Source of the DNA: Sophora flavescens
Lineage: Eukaryota; Streptophyta; Magnoliopsida; Fabales; Fabaceae
NCBI GenBank assembly: GCA_030762895.1
Contig: CM061062.1
Location: 291,072,985 to 291,136,984 of the forward strand
Reading direction: 5' to 3'
DNA length: 64,000 nucleotides
Under the pieces are notes generated by a model. It did no database searches. It was given only the letters and a program-made list of their open reading frames with translations, and had not been told where the DNA came from. Of this stretch, positions 21,691-33,391 are shown piece after piece. Position 1 is the first letter of the stretch. The number at the start of each line of letters is the position of its first letter. The translations under genes and the position numbers were made by a program.

Positions 21691-22189
21691 GCTTCCCGGG
21701 AAAACTTCCCAGGAGGTCACCCATCCCATAATTGCTCCAAGTCAAGCTCACTTAACTGTGGAGTTCTTAAGTGAGGGGCTACCGAAAAAAAGATGCATCT
21801 TATTAGTATAGGTAGTACCAATCAATTCATATAAGCCTTCCTCAACTGTATAGTCCCATACCTACACAGCCTCAGGATCCCTCTCATTTGGGATGTGTAA
21901 TAGGTTCATTCATGTATCCCTCCGCCTAGAAGCCTGCCAGGAGCCGCTCCTTGTCCGTGCCTTCTTGCACTGGCGATCACTCCCCGCCCTCGTCAGCACC
22001 TGGGTGTTACATGCCCACTAGCTTCCGCTTGGTTCGTCCTCGAACCACACCGTACTGGGAGAGGTGCCGCTCTGATACCATTTGTAACATCCCTGGCTGC
22101 TTTATGGATTGACGACTGTCCCCACAAGCCAACACGGGTCTTTTCAACGTGCTTTGTCCTCACTCATGCGCTTCCCGGGAAAACTTCCC

Positions 22190-22250
22190 AGGAGGTCACC
22201 CATCCCATAATTGCTCCTAGTCAAGCTCGCTTAACTGTGGAGTTCTTAAG
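22190..22250 (-). promoter_or_regulatory. 5S rRNA-like Pol III promoter region of Cassandra
   Basis: On the minus strand the right LTR reads GTTAAGCGAGCTTGACTAGG and then GGATGGGTGACCTCCTGGGA, closely matching the 5S rRNA box A and box C regions. A second copy lies in the left LTR just right of 21696. In known Cassandra elements this part drives RNA polymerase III transcription. Confidence 0.8.
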
Positions 22251-22489
22251 CGATGGGCTGCCGAAAAGAAGATGCATCTTGTTAGTATAGGTAGTACCAA
22301 TCAATTCATATAAGCCTTCCTCAACTGTATAGTCCTATACCTACAAAGTCTCAGGATCCCTCTCATTCGGGTGTGTAATAGGTTCATTCATGTATCCCTC
22401 CACCTAGAAGCTTGCCAGGAGCCGCTCCTTGTCCGTGCCTTCTTGCACCGGCGACCACTCCCCGCCCTCGTCAGTACCCGGGTGTTACA

Positions 22490-23131
22490 ATCAGCATCAC
22501 GACTCGCCTTCAAATCCTCTATCTGTCTACACTTGTCCATCAGCCTCGGAAATACATATATTTTCATTGGAACTACTACCTCCTTCAGTTCATATCGCAA
22601 TCCTCCTGCAAATCTGCAACACTTCCACCCTTCATGTGGATTGTCAGTCAGATAGGCTAAAAACTTCGACAGGCTTTCAAATCTGGTGCTGTATTCAGCT
22701 ACAGTCATATTGCCTTGCATCAGCTGTAGAAATTCCATTTCTTTAGCATCTCTGGTACTTGCCGGAAAATACTTCTCCAGAAACTTCCTACGAAAAGCTT
22801 CACAGTTCACCGCTTGTTGATCATGCTCAAGCACTTGGCGAGCTCCTCTCCACCAATTTTCAGCATCGCCCACCAGCATGTAGGCAGCATAAGTAACCTT
22901 GTCGTTATCAGTACACCTCATAGCAGCAAAACTCTTCTCCAAGGATTGAATCCACAGCTCAGCTTTCTCAGGCTTAAACTCACCCTTGAATTCTATCGGA
23001 TTTTTACGCAAGAATTCATCCAGTCCTCTGCTTTCAGCTCCCCTTTCCTCGAGTCGAACAAACGCGACAGTCATTTGTGACATTGTACTCACAGCTGCAT
23101 TCATAGTCGTAGTTCCTCCACCACGAGCCAT
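22490..23131 (-). pseudogene. Gypsy element I gag, capsid part
   Basis: Minus-strand frame starting MARGGGTTTMNAAV, with the retrotransposon gag core: FLRKNPIEFKGEF, YAAYMLVGDAENWWRG, FLEKYFPASTRDAKE and YSTRFESLSKF. Gag makes the particle that encloses element RNA. The frame is open until it runs into the Cassandra LTR at 22489 (the last residues of the open frame are LTR-derived) and resumes at 20282. It is preceded by a primer site at 23289-23300. Confidence 0.85.
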
Positions 23132-23288
23132 TATAATCCTGCAATACCAAAATCAATTAGTCATGCAGATTACAAGAAACTCATCCCAAACAATATCATT
23201 TCTTCCAAAAATAATATCAAAATCACACAGAGAGCACACAGCACAAACAAAGCCAGACCTAAACCACAAACCCTAATAGACTCGGCCA

Positions 23289-23300
23289 GCTCTGATACCA
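23289..23300 (-). other. Primer-binding site of gypsy element I
   Basis: TGGTATCAGAGC on the minus strand, 5 bp from the LTR edge TGTATCACCC at 23306; initiator Met tRNA type. Confidence 0.85.
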
Positions 23301-23305
23301 AATAA

Positions 23306-25380
23306 TGTATCACCCTTCTCGGGCGCTACATTGTCTGTGACATTTCTATTTTTATAAGACCGAGTAAAGTGGAAAATAATTATTTTACCAAAAATACGGG
23401 TTTTTTTTTCCTATTCTCTTTCGCAAATAATACCATACATACTCTTTAACATATAACATCAACTTATACATCAATATTATACAAACCAAGTTCCAAGTAC
23501 CATCAGTCATACATATTCAGAAAGAAGGCAGAAATACCAACGCCATTAAATAACAACAGACTGGAAATATGTTTATAATAATAATATCTTTAGAGACATA
23601 GCTCCACAAAATATAACATAGACACGAACACAAAATATTGAGAAAAATACATTATACTAAAGCCCTCGAGATTGTTTTCATGTCTCCAAGTACGCTCAAA
23701 CTCCAGCGGAGTGTGATGGAGAAACAATGTTGTCGTCATCTTCGTCCAACGCAAGATAGAAAACAGCAAACCAGAAAATACAGAAATGAGGTGATATTTC
23801 CGTTCATCTTATACTTAACGCAGGCATGCAACGGTATGACACACAGGTACGTACAAATATCAATAAATAGTTATATCATCCATCACAACAATAATAATAA
23901 TGTTTCACAACAACATAATCACATGGCACCATTTTCCCTAGATAGAAGACATCTAAGACTCGAGGAATTACCTCTGATTCCCTATACCATGGTTTTAACA
24001 AACAGTCGGAGAGAGTGGTTCGGAGGATTGTTCCGAGTTACGCCAGCCTTGGGCAATAGAATGCGTCAAGAGTCAATAATTTGCACGTGACTTTTTCGGG
24101 AACATCCTACACTACCAGAAAATACATAGTGTCTAGTAGAGTATGTCGGTGTATTGCAAGATCACCATGCCACATAAGAGCAACCAACTGGGCCTATATG
24201 AGTATTTCATACCCCGACATCCCCAAGCATCAATAGATCGTCACTACGAAATTCGCACCCGCATACTTTGCCGGAAATGCGTTCTTCTTGTCTATCCAAC
24301 GGATTACATCGTGATTCCTTCGGAATTCTTTCAGCGTATTGTAACAGATGCTAGATGTTCTTAAGTCCGAATCACCGGTACTTAATCATCAAGCTAAAGT
24401 TCTCAAGTAACCTTTCATTTTTGTGCAAATTTTTCTTAAAATACTTGTTTACAAATTCCTAGCACATTATGAGATTGGAACATAGGTCCAATTATTTATT
24501 TCTCTGTACTTTTCTAGTTGAGTCTTTTTCTTTGGCTTTCAATAAAACAAATCATTATGGGTCCATTAAATTTTATGGAATATGGATAATGAACTATCCA
24601 TACTTTATGACATAAGGTCATCTTCCACCCCACGTTATAAATTATTACGTTCGTATTTTCACTAAGTCATTCTTGACATAGGTTTTTACATTTTACAGTA
24701 AAATCTTGTCTTTGAAGACTAAAGTCCTTTTGGCTTAAAACCAAAACCTTTAGATAAAATCAAATCAATTTTCAAGAATAATTTTCATTGAAGATACTTA
24801 GGTATAAATTTCTCCAAAACATTTTCTCGAAAATCCTTAAAAACGTTTAACGACGGTTTTGCCCCCTTTTACTGAATTTAGGCCCAAAAGTCCTACTTTT
24901 GAAAATATGGTTCTTCACCTCAAATATATTACTTTCCTAGGTTATATTACTCATTAAAATGTTGAAACACCGAGTTTCCATCAAAATCTCCGTTTATACG
25001 AAATTTCTAAGAATTTGACCGAACGTCGTTAATTTTGTAAATCGTATAAATCATTTTTCAACGATTTCACACTCTAATAGTCCAAAACTCATTTGGGAGT
25101 TTTATAAAAGTTTGATAAGCATTAAAAACAGTTTCTAACAGTCCAATAACAATTATTTTCAAAAATTACAGTTTAGTCCCTAAACTTTCATTAATTACAA
25201 AAAGGTCCTTATTCACTTAAAACCTTATAACTTTTTATTTATAACTTCAAATCACACCAAACCAACTTTTATGGTTTTGTCTCATCAAGAACTACAATAT
25301 TAACATACAAGTACATGAATTACAGTGCAGCCACTGGAATTCTCAGAAATTGCAATTTAGTCCCTAATGACTCATAAACG
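23306..25380 (-). repeat. Probable 5' LTR of gypsy element I (right edge unresolved)
   Basis: Starts TGTATCACCC right after the primer site. The rest is AT-rich with chromovirus-LTR-like phrases such as CAATTTAGTCCCTAA near 25345. I see no credible gene. The right boundary cannot be fixed because no partner LTR is in the window; it lies somewhere before the DUF7745-like frame. Confidence 0.5.
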
Positions 25381-26349
25381 TCAGACAAAATTCGGAATGC
25401 AATGACTTAGCTCCAAATTCATGCTCACGTATCTCTTTTTCCATATGTCAATATCTATCCCTTTCTCTCGCGCCTCTTCTCTCCACAACTTCATGACATT
25501 CATTGCTTGAACCACTTGATCATGATAATGCTTTACTGAGGTCCACCCTAAATCGCACTGCTTCTTGATTTTGACTAGTAGGATATTCAACTCTTTGACC
25601 TTTTGTACCAATTCATCAGTCATCCTACTTTGTGCACAAATTTGCTTGTGTAAGTTGCTATTGAATCCCTTTTGTCCATTAACCTCCGCCTCCAAGGACT
25701 TTCTCATACCTCCTTGCTGGACGACTTCTTCTTCTAACTGACGTTTTTCTTTTCTTAGTTGATGCCTTTCTGCTGTCAAGGACAATACTTTACTTTCAAG
25801 ATTATGGATCTTAGACATGATGCTCGGTGAGACCTTGTCTGTATTCTTCTGGACTCTTGAGGTTGTGGAGATATCTGCACACGAATCTTTTAAGTTTTCA
25901 TTTTCCTTTGTTAACTTCTCACAATGCTTCTGACCAATGACTATTTTCAACTCGGCATCTTACTTTTGTTGTTCCATTTCCTTCATCTGTGCTTCTAGAA
26001 CTTTCAGTTGTTCTGCCATTTGATTTACCAAAGGGGAGTAATCTTTATCTTTCGTGCTTTCTGCAGGAATGTTGACGGGACCTTTCCTTGATTTTCTCCA
26101 TGCTTCATAATCTGAGACAATGATTAGGATTGGTCGGCCCAATTGTGCTCTCCCTTCCATCCTCACATTATTCCATGAATTTCTAACTTCTATTACCAAC
26201 AACTTGGTATTCTCCTTATCCTCGTATCGGAAACAGCATCCGTCGAGTCGTTCTTCTCGCGGCACGGTTTGCGTCCAACAAAGTTGTGTAAGACTATGGC
26301 GGGTGTGTAGGATATGCACCCTCCTGGGCCCATCAAAGGAACATTAGGA
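25381..26349 (-). pseudogene. DUF7745-like plant protein, C-terminal part
   Basis: Minus-strand coding. 26345-26240 (one frame) holds NVPLMGPGGCISYTPAI. After a frameshift near 26230 the frame runs through NSWNNVRMEGRAQLG and SDYEAWRKSRKG (26319-25960), a TAA near 25959, then a long heptad-rich coiled coil (25950-25381). The GxxGxISYxP and EAWRKxR stretches are typical of DUF7745 proteins, a plant family of unknown role often near transposons. The N-terminal part is missing at the Sirevirus LTR edge. A host gene relic or a transposon-borne gene are both possible. Confidence 0.55.
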
Positions 26350-28067
26350 TGAAGTTGGCACAGGCAAACACAAAAGGGGGGGAGGGGGGTTGAATTGTGT
26401 TTGTTAATTATTTTCGTAAAAACCCTTTTGAACAACTTTTTCACAAGCAGAAGATAAAAATATTAAGCATACAAGAAATCCTTTTTTAAAAGATCAACAA
26501 AAGCAATATCGAAACCCCACGGTTAGTATAAGCAAATAAAACTGAAGAGTTTAGGGATAGAAAATTCATGCAAGAGATTTTATCCTGGTTCACTCTCTTC
26601 CAAGCAAAAGCTACGTCCAGTCCCTTCGACTTGAAGGATTTTTCCACTATTTCTCCAAATAGATTACACAATAGATATTCAACACCTCTTCAGGCTACAA
26701 GTATTCCTTTCTTACCAACACTCTTCAGGCTCTAACTCTATCACAGAGATTTGAAAGTTGATCTTATTAACTCACTAAGTGTGAGAATATAACAGTTTAA
26801 GATCAGTTGAATATTACAACAATATTAAAACTAAAAGAATACAGACTTTTGCTTTTGAGAGAATGAAAGAATAGGAGCTTGTCTTCTCAAGAATTGTATT
26901 AGCAGAAGTTAGGCTAGAAAAAGTTGTTTCTTCAGTATCTGAGGTCTTCTATTTATAGTGACCTTCTTCTACTCTTATAATTCTTCAACGGTTACTTTGA
27001 ATAATCCCATTCAGAGATAGCATTAAATGCATGATATTCGTTGTGACTGATAGCTTGATTTTGGTGAGTTGAAAAGTATCCTTGGTTATTAGAGAATCAC
27101 AAAATGGAGGCTCACTGTTCTGAGCAATTATACCTTAAAAACTTTCTTTCCTCCTTTGTGTATAAACCAGCTTTTGTTCAGCAATAAAGATGTCATCGTA
27201 CAGATCGTTTTGAAATTCCAATTGTACTATTTGCTTTTTGTGTTTCCTTTATAGTACTATGATTTTTCTCAAAGCAAACAAGACATTAAATCGGATAAAG
27301 ACAAATGGAAAGAACAAATATTCATTTGAAATAAATGTCAATCATTTGAAATAAATTCATTATGGACCATATTGCATTTATTCACATTCAAGGTAGTAAC
27401 GATATAAAACATATAGCACCGTCTACTTAGTTTTAAGAACGCATCTATACAAGATTTTAATTCTGCTCATCCACTGATGTGGCAGAAGCGCTCGTCTACT
27501 AATGTGGTAGAAGCGCTCGTCTACTAAAGTGATTGAAGCGCTCGTCTACTAATATGGTAGAATCACTCGTCTAATAATATGGTAGAAGCGCTCGTCTACT
27601 ATGTGGTATAGGTGCTCGTCCATTGAAGTCTTTGGACTTGCTAAGTCCTTAGAGAAGCTCCGTCCAGTGACGTGGCATATTGAGCTCGTCTACTAGATTA
27701 CTTTGTGTTTTAGTTCTTTTTCTTAGCTAATTACTTCCGTCTGCTGATGTGGCAAAATGGATGTGCTTATTTTCAAGTCTTTGGACTTGCTATACCTATC
27801 AAGTTATTTAGGTATTCATTTATAGCCTCGTCTACTAAGGAAAACCAGTCTACCTATTAATTAAAATATAAACAGTTTAAATAACCTTTGGACGGGTAAT
27901 TATTTGCACGAGTCCAAGCATTGTATACCTTATATTATTTTGGATATTCCTGCATAAACTGAACTCACTTGTTAGATCTCAACTAACACTTTGCCAAGCA
28001 AATTTAATCCTTTTGTTAGCATCAAAACTTAGAAATTATTAAGCCAAAAACCACTTTGGTTCCAACA
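26350..28067 (-). repeat. 3' LTR of Sirevirus-like element M
   Basis: On the minus strand it starts TGTTGGAACC at 28067 directly after a polypurine tract, and carries AATTCAACCCCCC near its 3' end (about 26378-26398), a feature of Sirevirus LTRs. The left edge at 26350 is inferred from TG..CA ends and the resumption of the DUF7745 frame. It contains a tandem-repeat module (27466-27840). Confidence 0.75.
27466..27840. repeat. Tandem-repeat module in Sirevirus LTR M
   Basis: About five imperfect ~33-bp units around GAAGCGCTCGTCTACTAA lie between 27470 and 27625, then variant copies to 27840, including a stretch with GACTTGCTAAGTCCTTAGAG. The reverse complement of the same module lies at 33890-34145. 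Confidence 0.75.
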
Positions 28068-28083
28068 ATCACCCCCTTTTTGA
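28068..28083 (-). other. Polypurine tract of Sirevirus M
   Basis: Minus strand TCAAAAAGGGGGTGAT precedes the LTR start; GTCATCATCAAAAAGGGGG is the hallmark 3' end of Sirevirus internal regions. Confidence 0.85.
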
Positions 28084-28434
28084 TGATGACAAAAACTGAT
28101 TAAATTTAAATAGCAAAGTCTAAGAGAGCTTGCAAGGCTCCCCCAAAGACAAAGCATTCAAATACTTAGACTAACAGATAGATACAAACACTTATCACAA
28201 GTATCAGAGCAAATAACATAAGTAAAGTAGATCAATGCAAATGCAAACATATAAGAGCTTTTCAACAACTGACTTTATTTATAATTTTCTTTCTTTTCCT
28301 TTCTCCCCCTTTTTGTCATCAGCCAAAAAGGTAAAAAAGGGAGTGGACCATCACTGTCAGCAAAATACAATAAGAAAGAAGAGATTCTAAGAAGAATGAG
28401 GTGGTGGTGGGGATTGGTTTGGATTTCGATTCTT

Positions 28435-30420
28435 CTAAAATTCCATTAGCAAGGCCAACATTTGAGTCAACATGACATTTCTAGGGGCCAAGGTGTCTTG
28501 TAATTGCTTTTGTACTCTTTCTTCAATTTGTTGTGCCATTTGCTCATTCTTTTCTTCAACTATCTTTCCAACCTTATCATCAACAATTCTGCCAATGATG
28601 TCTTCAAGATTGGATGGCAAAGATAATTGTAAGACTCAATGACTTAGAGATTTTGATATATGACAAATACAATTTAATGTGTGTGCAAGTGTTTTAGTGT
28701 CAAATTGCAAAGACATGTATCAAGCAGTGATCAACAAATTCATTAAGCAAATAAAAGGAAAATATTCAAGGAAGAACTTGAAGGAATCAAGGAGCTGCAT
28801 GTAGAAATCAAAAGAGCAAAGTCAATGATCAAAGGATCATCAAGATCTAGCTTAAAGGAGCATTTTAGATTTAAGTCTTAGATGGTTTGTAAGAGAAAGA
28901 AATCTCTTAGTCACAAGATAGCTCAACTAAAACGATGCATGAAGAAAATCAATTTTCATAACCTGCATTAAAAGGAATAAGTTTTTTTTAATGAAAATGA
29001 TTTTTGGAAATAAAAAAATTATTTGTCAGGTACAACCATGTAATCAATGGATGTATGTCTACTGCTGTAACTGACAAATGAATTTAAGGTTCTTGATTCA
29101 ATACATAGATGTATTGAATGGGTGTACTGATGGATTGACCAAGTTCAAGTTTTTGAAAAACACGTACAACCATGTATTACACAGGTGTACAAAAACTATC
29201 AGAACTATCAGTATGAAATTGGTTAATACAGCCCTGTGCTCAACCCCTATTCAAGAATCAGAATCAAGAAAACAGATTCCGTTATCAGACCCAAATCTGT
29301 TTTAATTGATCCCAACGAGTATAACTTATTTCCTATATGTAGAGGGATCAAAGGAACACTTTTAAAAACAGATCAGAAGTTTACCAAATCAATTAGAGAG
29401 ATCAATTGTGAAAATCATTCATCTTCTTGCTTGAGCTTCATTGTGAAAAAGTGTGTTTCAATTCTCATAAGAACTTCAACTTGTATATCTGACTATTGAG
29501 AGTTTAGGAATCAATCTTTTCATCCTATTTGATTGTAAAGAGAGAGAGTCTCTCTGTGTGATTTGGGTGAGGTATCCCTAAGGAAGAACATTGAGGCTCT
29601 TCACAAGAGTGTGGTATCTCAAGGTGAAGGAGTGCTCTGTGGTGTAAAGGTTTTTCAAGCTACCTAGCTAAAGCTTGTTGTGTTACTGTGTGAAAACCCA
29701 CAGGTGGAGTGGGGACTGGATGTAGGTCACAGTGGTGGTGACTGAACCATGATAAATCTGGTTGTGTGGTATCTCTAAACTCAAACTCTTTAATTTCGGT
29801 CTTGCGCATATAACTGCGATCTTGATGTTCTAAGTTTTCAATTGATATCAGTTCTTGATATCTGTTTAATATGAATTAAAACCAGAGTATTACTGCAATC
29901 AATCTTGAGTTATTAATTATTCAAAACTGAGTTGATTAAGACTATTCTTGATCACTGAAACTGATATATTGTAACTTCAGTTCTTGACTGATTAAGGCAT
30001 GTATCTAATACCTGTACGACCCTGAACTGATTTATCTTTCTGAATTAATCTTTCCTATCCTCATCACCTTCTATTCAAGATTTCATAAAACGACCTTCAC
30101 TATTTTTGTAAAAGATCCTGAGGCAACTTTGATTTGAAAAGTAAAGTTTTTGAAAAGCTTTTTGAAAGCTCAATTCACCCCCCCCCCCCCCCCTCTTGAG
30201 TCTTTGAAGCCAAAACAACAATAATTGTCTTGAGCTCTCAACAGAGTCTGAGATAGTGTCTTGAGCTTGGGTTGTAGGATGAACCATAGCAAGAGCTAAT
30301 GGTTGAGAAGATGTCTTAGCAGACTCAGTATCTTGCTTAGAAGCACATATCTAATCAGACTGCTCTATCATAGTTGGCTCAACAGCAACTGCATCAGGTA
30401 AAGGAGTTGAAGGCTTTCCT
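28435..30420 (-). pseudogene. 3' ORF of Sirevirus M, split by solo LTR L
   Basis: Two pieces (30420-30226 and 28627-28435) join in one minus-strand frame once the solo LTR and one ATAAT copy are removed. The right piece encodes PSTPLPDAVAVEPTMIEQ, a stop near 30355, and then HPTTQAQDTISDSVESSRQ. The left piece encodes LPSNLEDIIGRIVDDKVGKI and a coiled-coil tail. It lies between the expected pol position and the 3' LTR, where Sireviruses carry an extra (env-like or unassigned) ORF; its role is unknown. The upstream end is lost at the CACTA fragment. Confidence 0.55.
28628..30220 (+). repeat. Solo Sirevirus-like LTR L
   Basis: TGTAAGACTC to GCCAAAACAACA, 1593 bp, flanked by ATAAT duplications (28623-28627 and 30221-30225) inside the element M ORF. 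Its 3' part holds AATTCACCCCCC with a long C run (about 30177-30193). No primer site or polypurine tract follows, so this is a solo LTR. A partial inverted relative is at 33392-34557. Short frames inside are not genes. Confidence 0.9.
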
Positions 30421-30542
30421 ACGCGCCTATTACCGACGGAACCGTGTCCGTCGGAAATTCTGTCGGTAATATAGTTTTCCGATGGAATTTCTTCCTTCTT
30501 GACGGGTTTTTTCCATCGATAAGTCGTGTTTTTTTTGTAGTG
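30421..30542 (-). mobile_element. CACTA transposon end (fragment)
   Basis: On the minus strand it starts CACTACAAAAAAAACACG, the terminal motif of En/Spm-type transposons. GC-rich subterminal CCGACGG/CCGTCGG repeats form a small hairpin near 30432-30455. No matching inverted end occurs at 30421, so it is a truncated end. Confidence 0.7.
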
Positions 30543-30930
30543 CCACCCCGACTCCCTCGTCAGGTGCATCATCATCATCATCACTGCTCATAGGATGATA
30601 CTGGGGTTCTACTTCCATGAATTCCTCAGGGTCCTCCTCTATAGGTGATGCAGGCACCACATTCAAAGGTGGTGGATTTAACACTAGCTGTCCTAGGTCT
30701 GCAAGATGTTGTACATACAACCAAGCTGGCGGAAGTGATATCTGGATGGTCTCCATGGTATGAATCCTCCTCTCTGGACCTCCCTCATGTGTTCCTTCTA
30801 TAGTGTAAACCGGACCAGTGTACTCGGCCGTGTGATTCCCCGGATGAATCACCTAAGCCCCAGGGTTGCTGGCATCCACAAACATGATCACCCGCACCCG
30901 GGAGTGCACGAGAGGTTGTGCTGGGTCCAT
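30543..30930 (-). pseudogene. Conserved-looking ORF of unknown family
   Basis: Minus-strand frame from an ATG at 30928-30930: MDPAQPLVHSRVRVIMF, then a TAG near 30855, then HPGNHTAEYTGPVYTIEG, ERRIHTMETIQISLPPAW and an acidic tail with five Asp in a row. Its low-complexity acidic end runs into the CACTA terminus. Codon quality and the single stop suggest a decayed real gene, probably transposon-borne. I cannot assign a domain. Confidence 0.45.
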
Positions 30931-33391
30931 CTAATCTCAACATAACAAGATACATACATATATACATAAAGGAAAATGCAAGGGTAAGATACCAATATAT
31001 GGACAATTATGACAACCATATGCACCCAAAGCATACAAAAACAACATATACAAATAACAATATATCACTTTAAGCAGTACATAGAAAGAGAAAATCATCA
31101 CTTTTTGAAAATCATGGCACTTCTATAATTCAACTTCTATCCTAATCTCCGGAAAATCCAACTTCAATTTGTTTAAAATGAGCTGATTAGCCCCGAAATT
31201 TGCCATAAAAGGCACAACGTTTTATTCCACTACACTGCCCAAAACTCTAGGCACGGTGTGCAACGTGCGTGGATATCCATAGCATACTGTCCAACTCAAG
31301 GCATAGTAATCAAGGCATATGGATTTCATTGTCCGTCAAGGCACAATGATACAACGTAGCATGATATACCCTGCCCTTAAAGGTATTGACACAAAACAAC
31401 TTTGGGCACGTCTGCCAAATGCATGAAAAAAACATTTTATCATCGCAGCTTTTCTTTGTGTATAATTCTTCCCTTGTCGAAGTTCAAAGGCTCACGACCT
31501 CCATAATTTTCCGATGTATTAAAATTTGTAAACATAGGACATTTGAGTCCGAGTGTCCAATCACAAGAGTCTTAAATCGATGCACCAGTCTTAGACTTTG
31601 TGGTCATAGAAAAATCAACTTTTCACCTTTACTTCTTTCACCACGTTTGTATAACGTATTATAGGATACACAGTACATATCAACGTATATAGGATACACA
31701 GTCCACAACAACGTGACACTAATCATAGATCAACGTGTTTATTAACAATAGTAGCCCGACGTCTCGGTTACTAGGTCCACCTTTCAACGTTATATTTTCA
31801 TTCAGTGAAAAACAAAACAAAACCAAAACTCCATAACTTATCCAAGTTATGGGAATATTGTTTTGAGTAAAGTCTTTAGTAAAACTTTTTATTTGAAATT
31901 CATTTTCAAAAATCATCTTGATTAAAAAATTTAATTCTTTTTCAACAAAAAATAAAATTAACTTTTTTTTAAAAAAAGAATTTCTTCTGATTTAAGGAAT
32001 TAATTTGGAAATCCCTTTTTACTTGTTAGATTATTTCCAAAAATTCTACTTCTTTTCAAAAGAAAAATATTGCCTTTTTCATAAATTTTCTAATGTTACA
32101 AAAAATTTGAAATATAATTTTATCTTTCTTCTCTTTTTAAATCAAAACTTCTTTTCAAATAATTTTATTTCTTTATAATCTTTCTCCACAATTTTTATTA
32201 AGACTTTTATCTCAATTTATTTATTTGAGCTATAACCCAAGGTTAGGCTTTCAATGCAACAACCTAAACAAATATATCATTATGTCAACAAATTTATATA
32301 TTCATAAACTTTGTACAAATCAAATAAACACATAATGCATACAAATCACATAAAACTCAGTCTATTAATCCAAACAAAATCTATCATTAAACCAAATCAT
32401 TATCACCAATAATTCAACCAATCATCATCAAGCAACCATAGGTAACACAATGTCATCATAATAATAATATCCCTCAGGCTTTCTTCACTTACCTCAGAGT
32501 AAAACGGTAAAGGATTCGATCGCAGGTTCAAAGCAACGAACTTGAGTTCTCGTTACGATTGCAATTCTAATCAAAGCAAATGTTTAACATAAGTTTAAAA
32601 AAATTATAAATTACCATCATTCTTCATGCATGCTTTCGGCCATGCTTTATAAAATAGGTTAAAAAAATTTAATTTCTATAGGCTTTTGGATTTAGACTTT
32701 TTAAGTATCAAATAGGTAAAATAAAATTTAAAACTTAAAAAATAAAATTTCAAACCCTAGCCTCATCAACCATAGGTTTCGGCCTTCACAAGAAATGGTG
32801 GAAAAGTATTATTTTTCATCAGTCTAATTTCATGCATGTAAATATTATAGTGTTCTAAGCATCATTTTACTTAAAAAATTTTCAACAAGCCTCATCAACT
32901 CATCAAGTGAGTTTCGACCATTGCAAGAAAACAAAGCTAGGAACTTTAAATTTTTTTTAAACACCATATAAAATTAATCATGCAAAAGATATAGTTTGTT
33001 TAACATGCATCATTCCAATGATCAAAAGTTAGGCTTCACTAACTCAAAATTTTTAGAGTTTTAGCCATGGAATCACAACAAGGAAGGAATACATATTTTT
33101 AACAAACTACATAATTTAAAAAAAAACCTAAATCAAAGTCCGTAAGCCATGCATGTGGTATTTTCACCAAAAACTCTCCTTTTTCCCTCTTGGTGTTTTC
33201 GGCCAACAACTTGGTCATAGGGTAGGATGACTTTTCACCACATGCAAGACATGAAAATGGAAATAGAGTTGAGTAGAAGTTGATAAAAATTGAGTTTCAT
33301 ATTAAGAGCACTTTCTTTAAGAGTATGAGTTAGAACCATGGTCATAAAACCTGATTTTTCTACCATGCACGGAAATGAACTTGCAAAATCG
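30931..33391. other. AT-rich repetitive-looking DNA, no gene
   Basis: No convincing coding frame. Short local repeats are seen, such as 'ggatacacagt' at about 31660-31705. Phrases on the minus strand resemble gypsy LTR/leader DNA, but no edges, primer site or partner copy could be found. Confidence 0.4.

Larger units (their letters stand above)
20283..22489 (-). mobile_element. Cassandra-type TRIM retrotransposon (interrupted)
   Basis: Two LTRs of ~407 bp (left 20283-20374 plus 21696-22011, right 22083-22489) flank only 71 bp of internal DNA. The minus strand carries TGGTATCAGAGC (22069-22080) as primer site beside the right LTR. The LTRs contain a 5S rRNA-like stretch, the hallmark of Cassandra. 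It encodes no protein. The left LTR is split by solo LTR E1. Flanks are AGTAG and ATCAG, so the target duplication is not perfect. Confidence 0.85.

Noticed and set aside
24111..24160. CACTACCAGAAAATAC resembles a CACTA transposon end.
   Set aside because: No subterminal repeats, no partner end and no target duplication; it lies within the presumed gypsy LTR and may be chance.
27470..27625. Repeat array considered as a CRISPR-like array.
   Set aside because: Units are contiguous and imperfect without unique spacers, the genome is a plant, and the module lies in a Sirevirus LTR.
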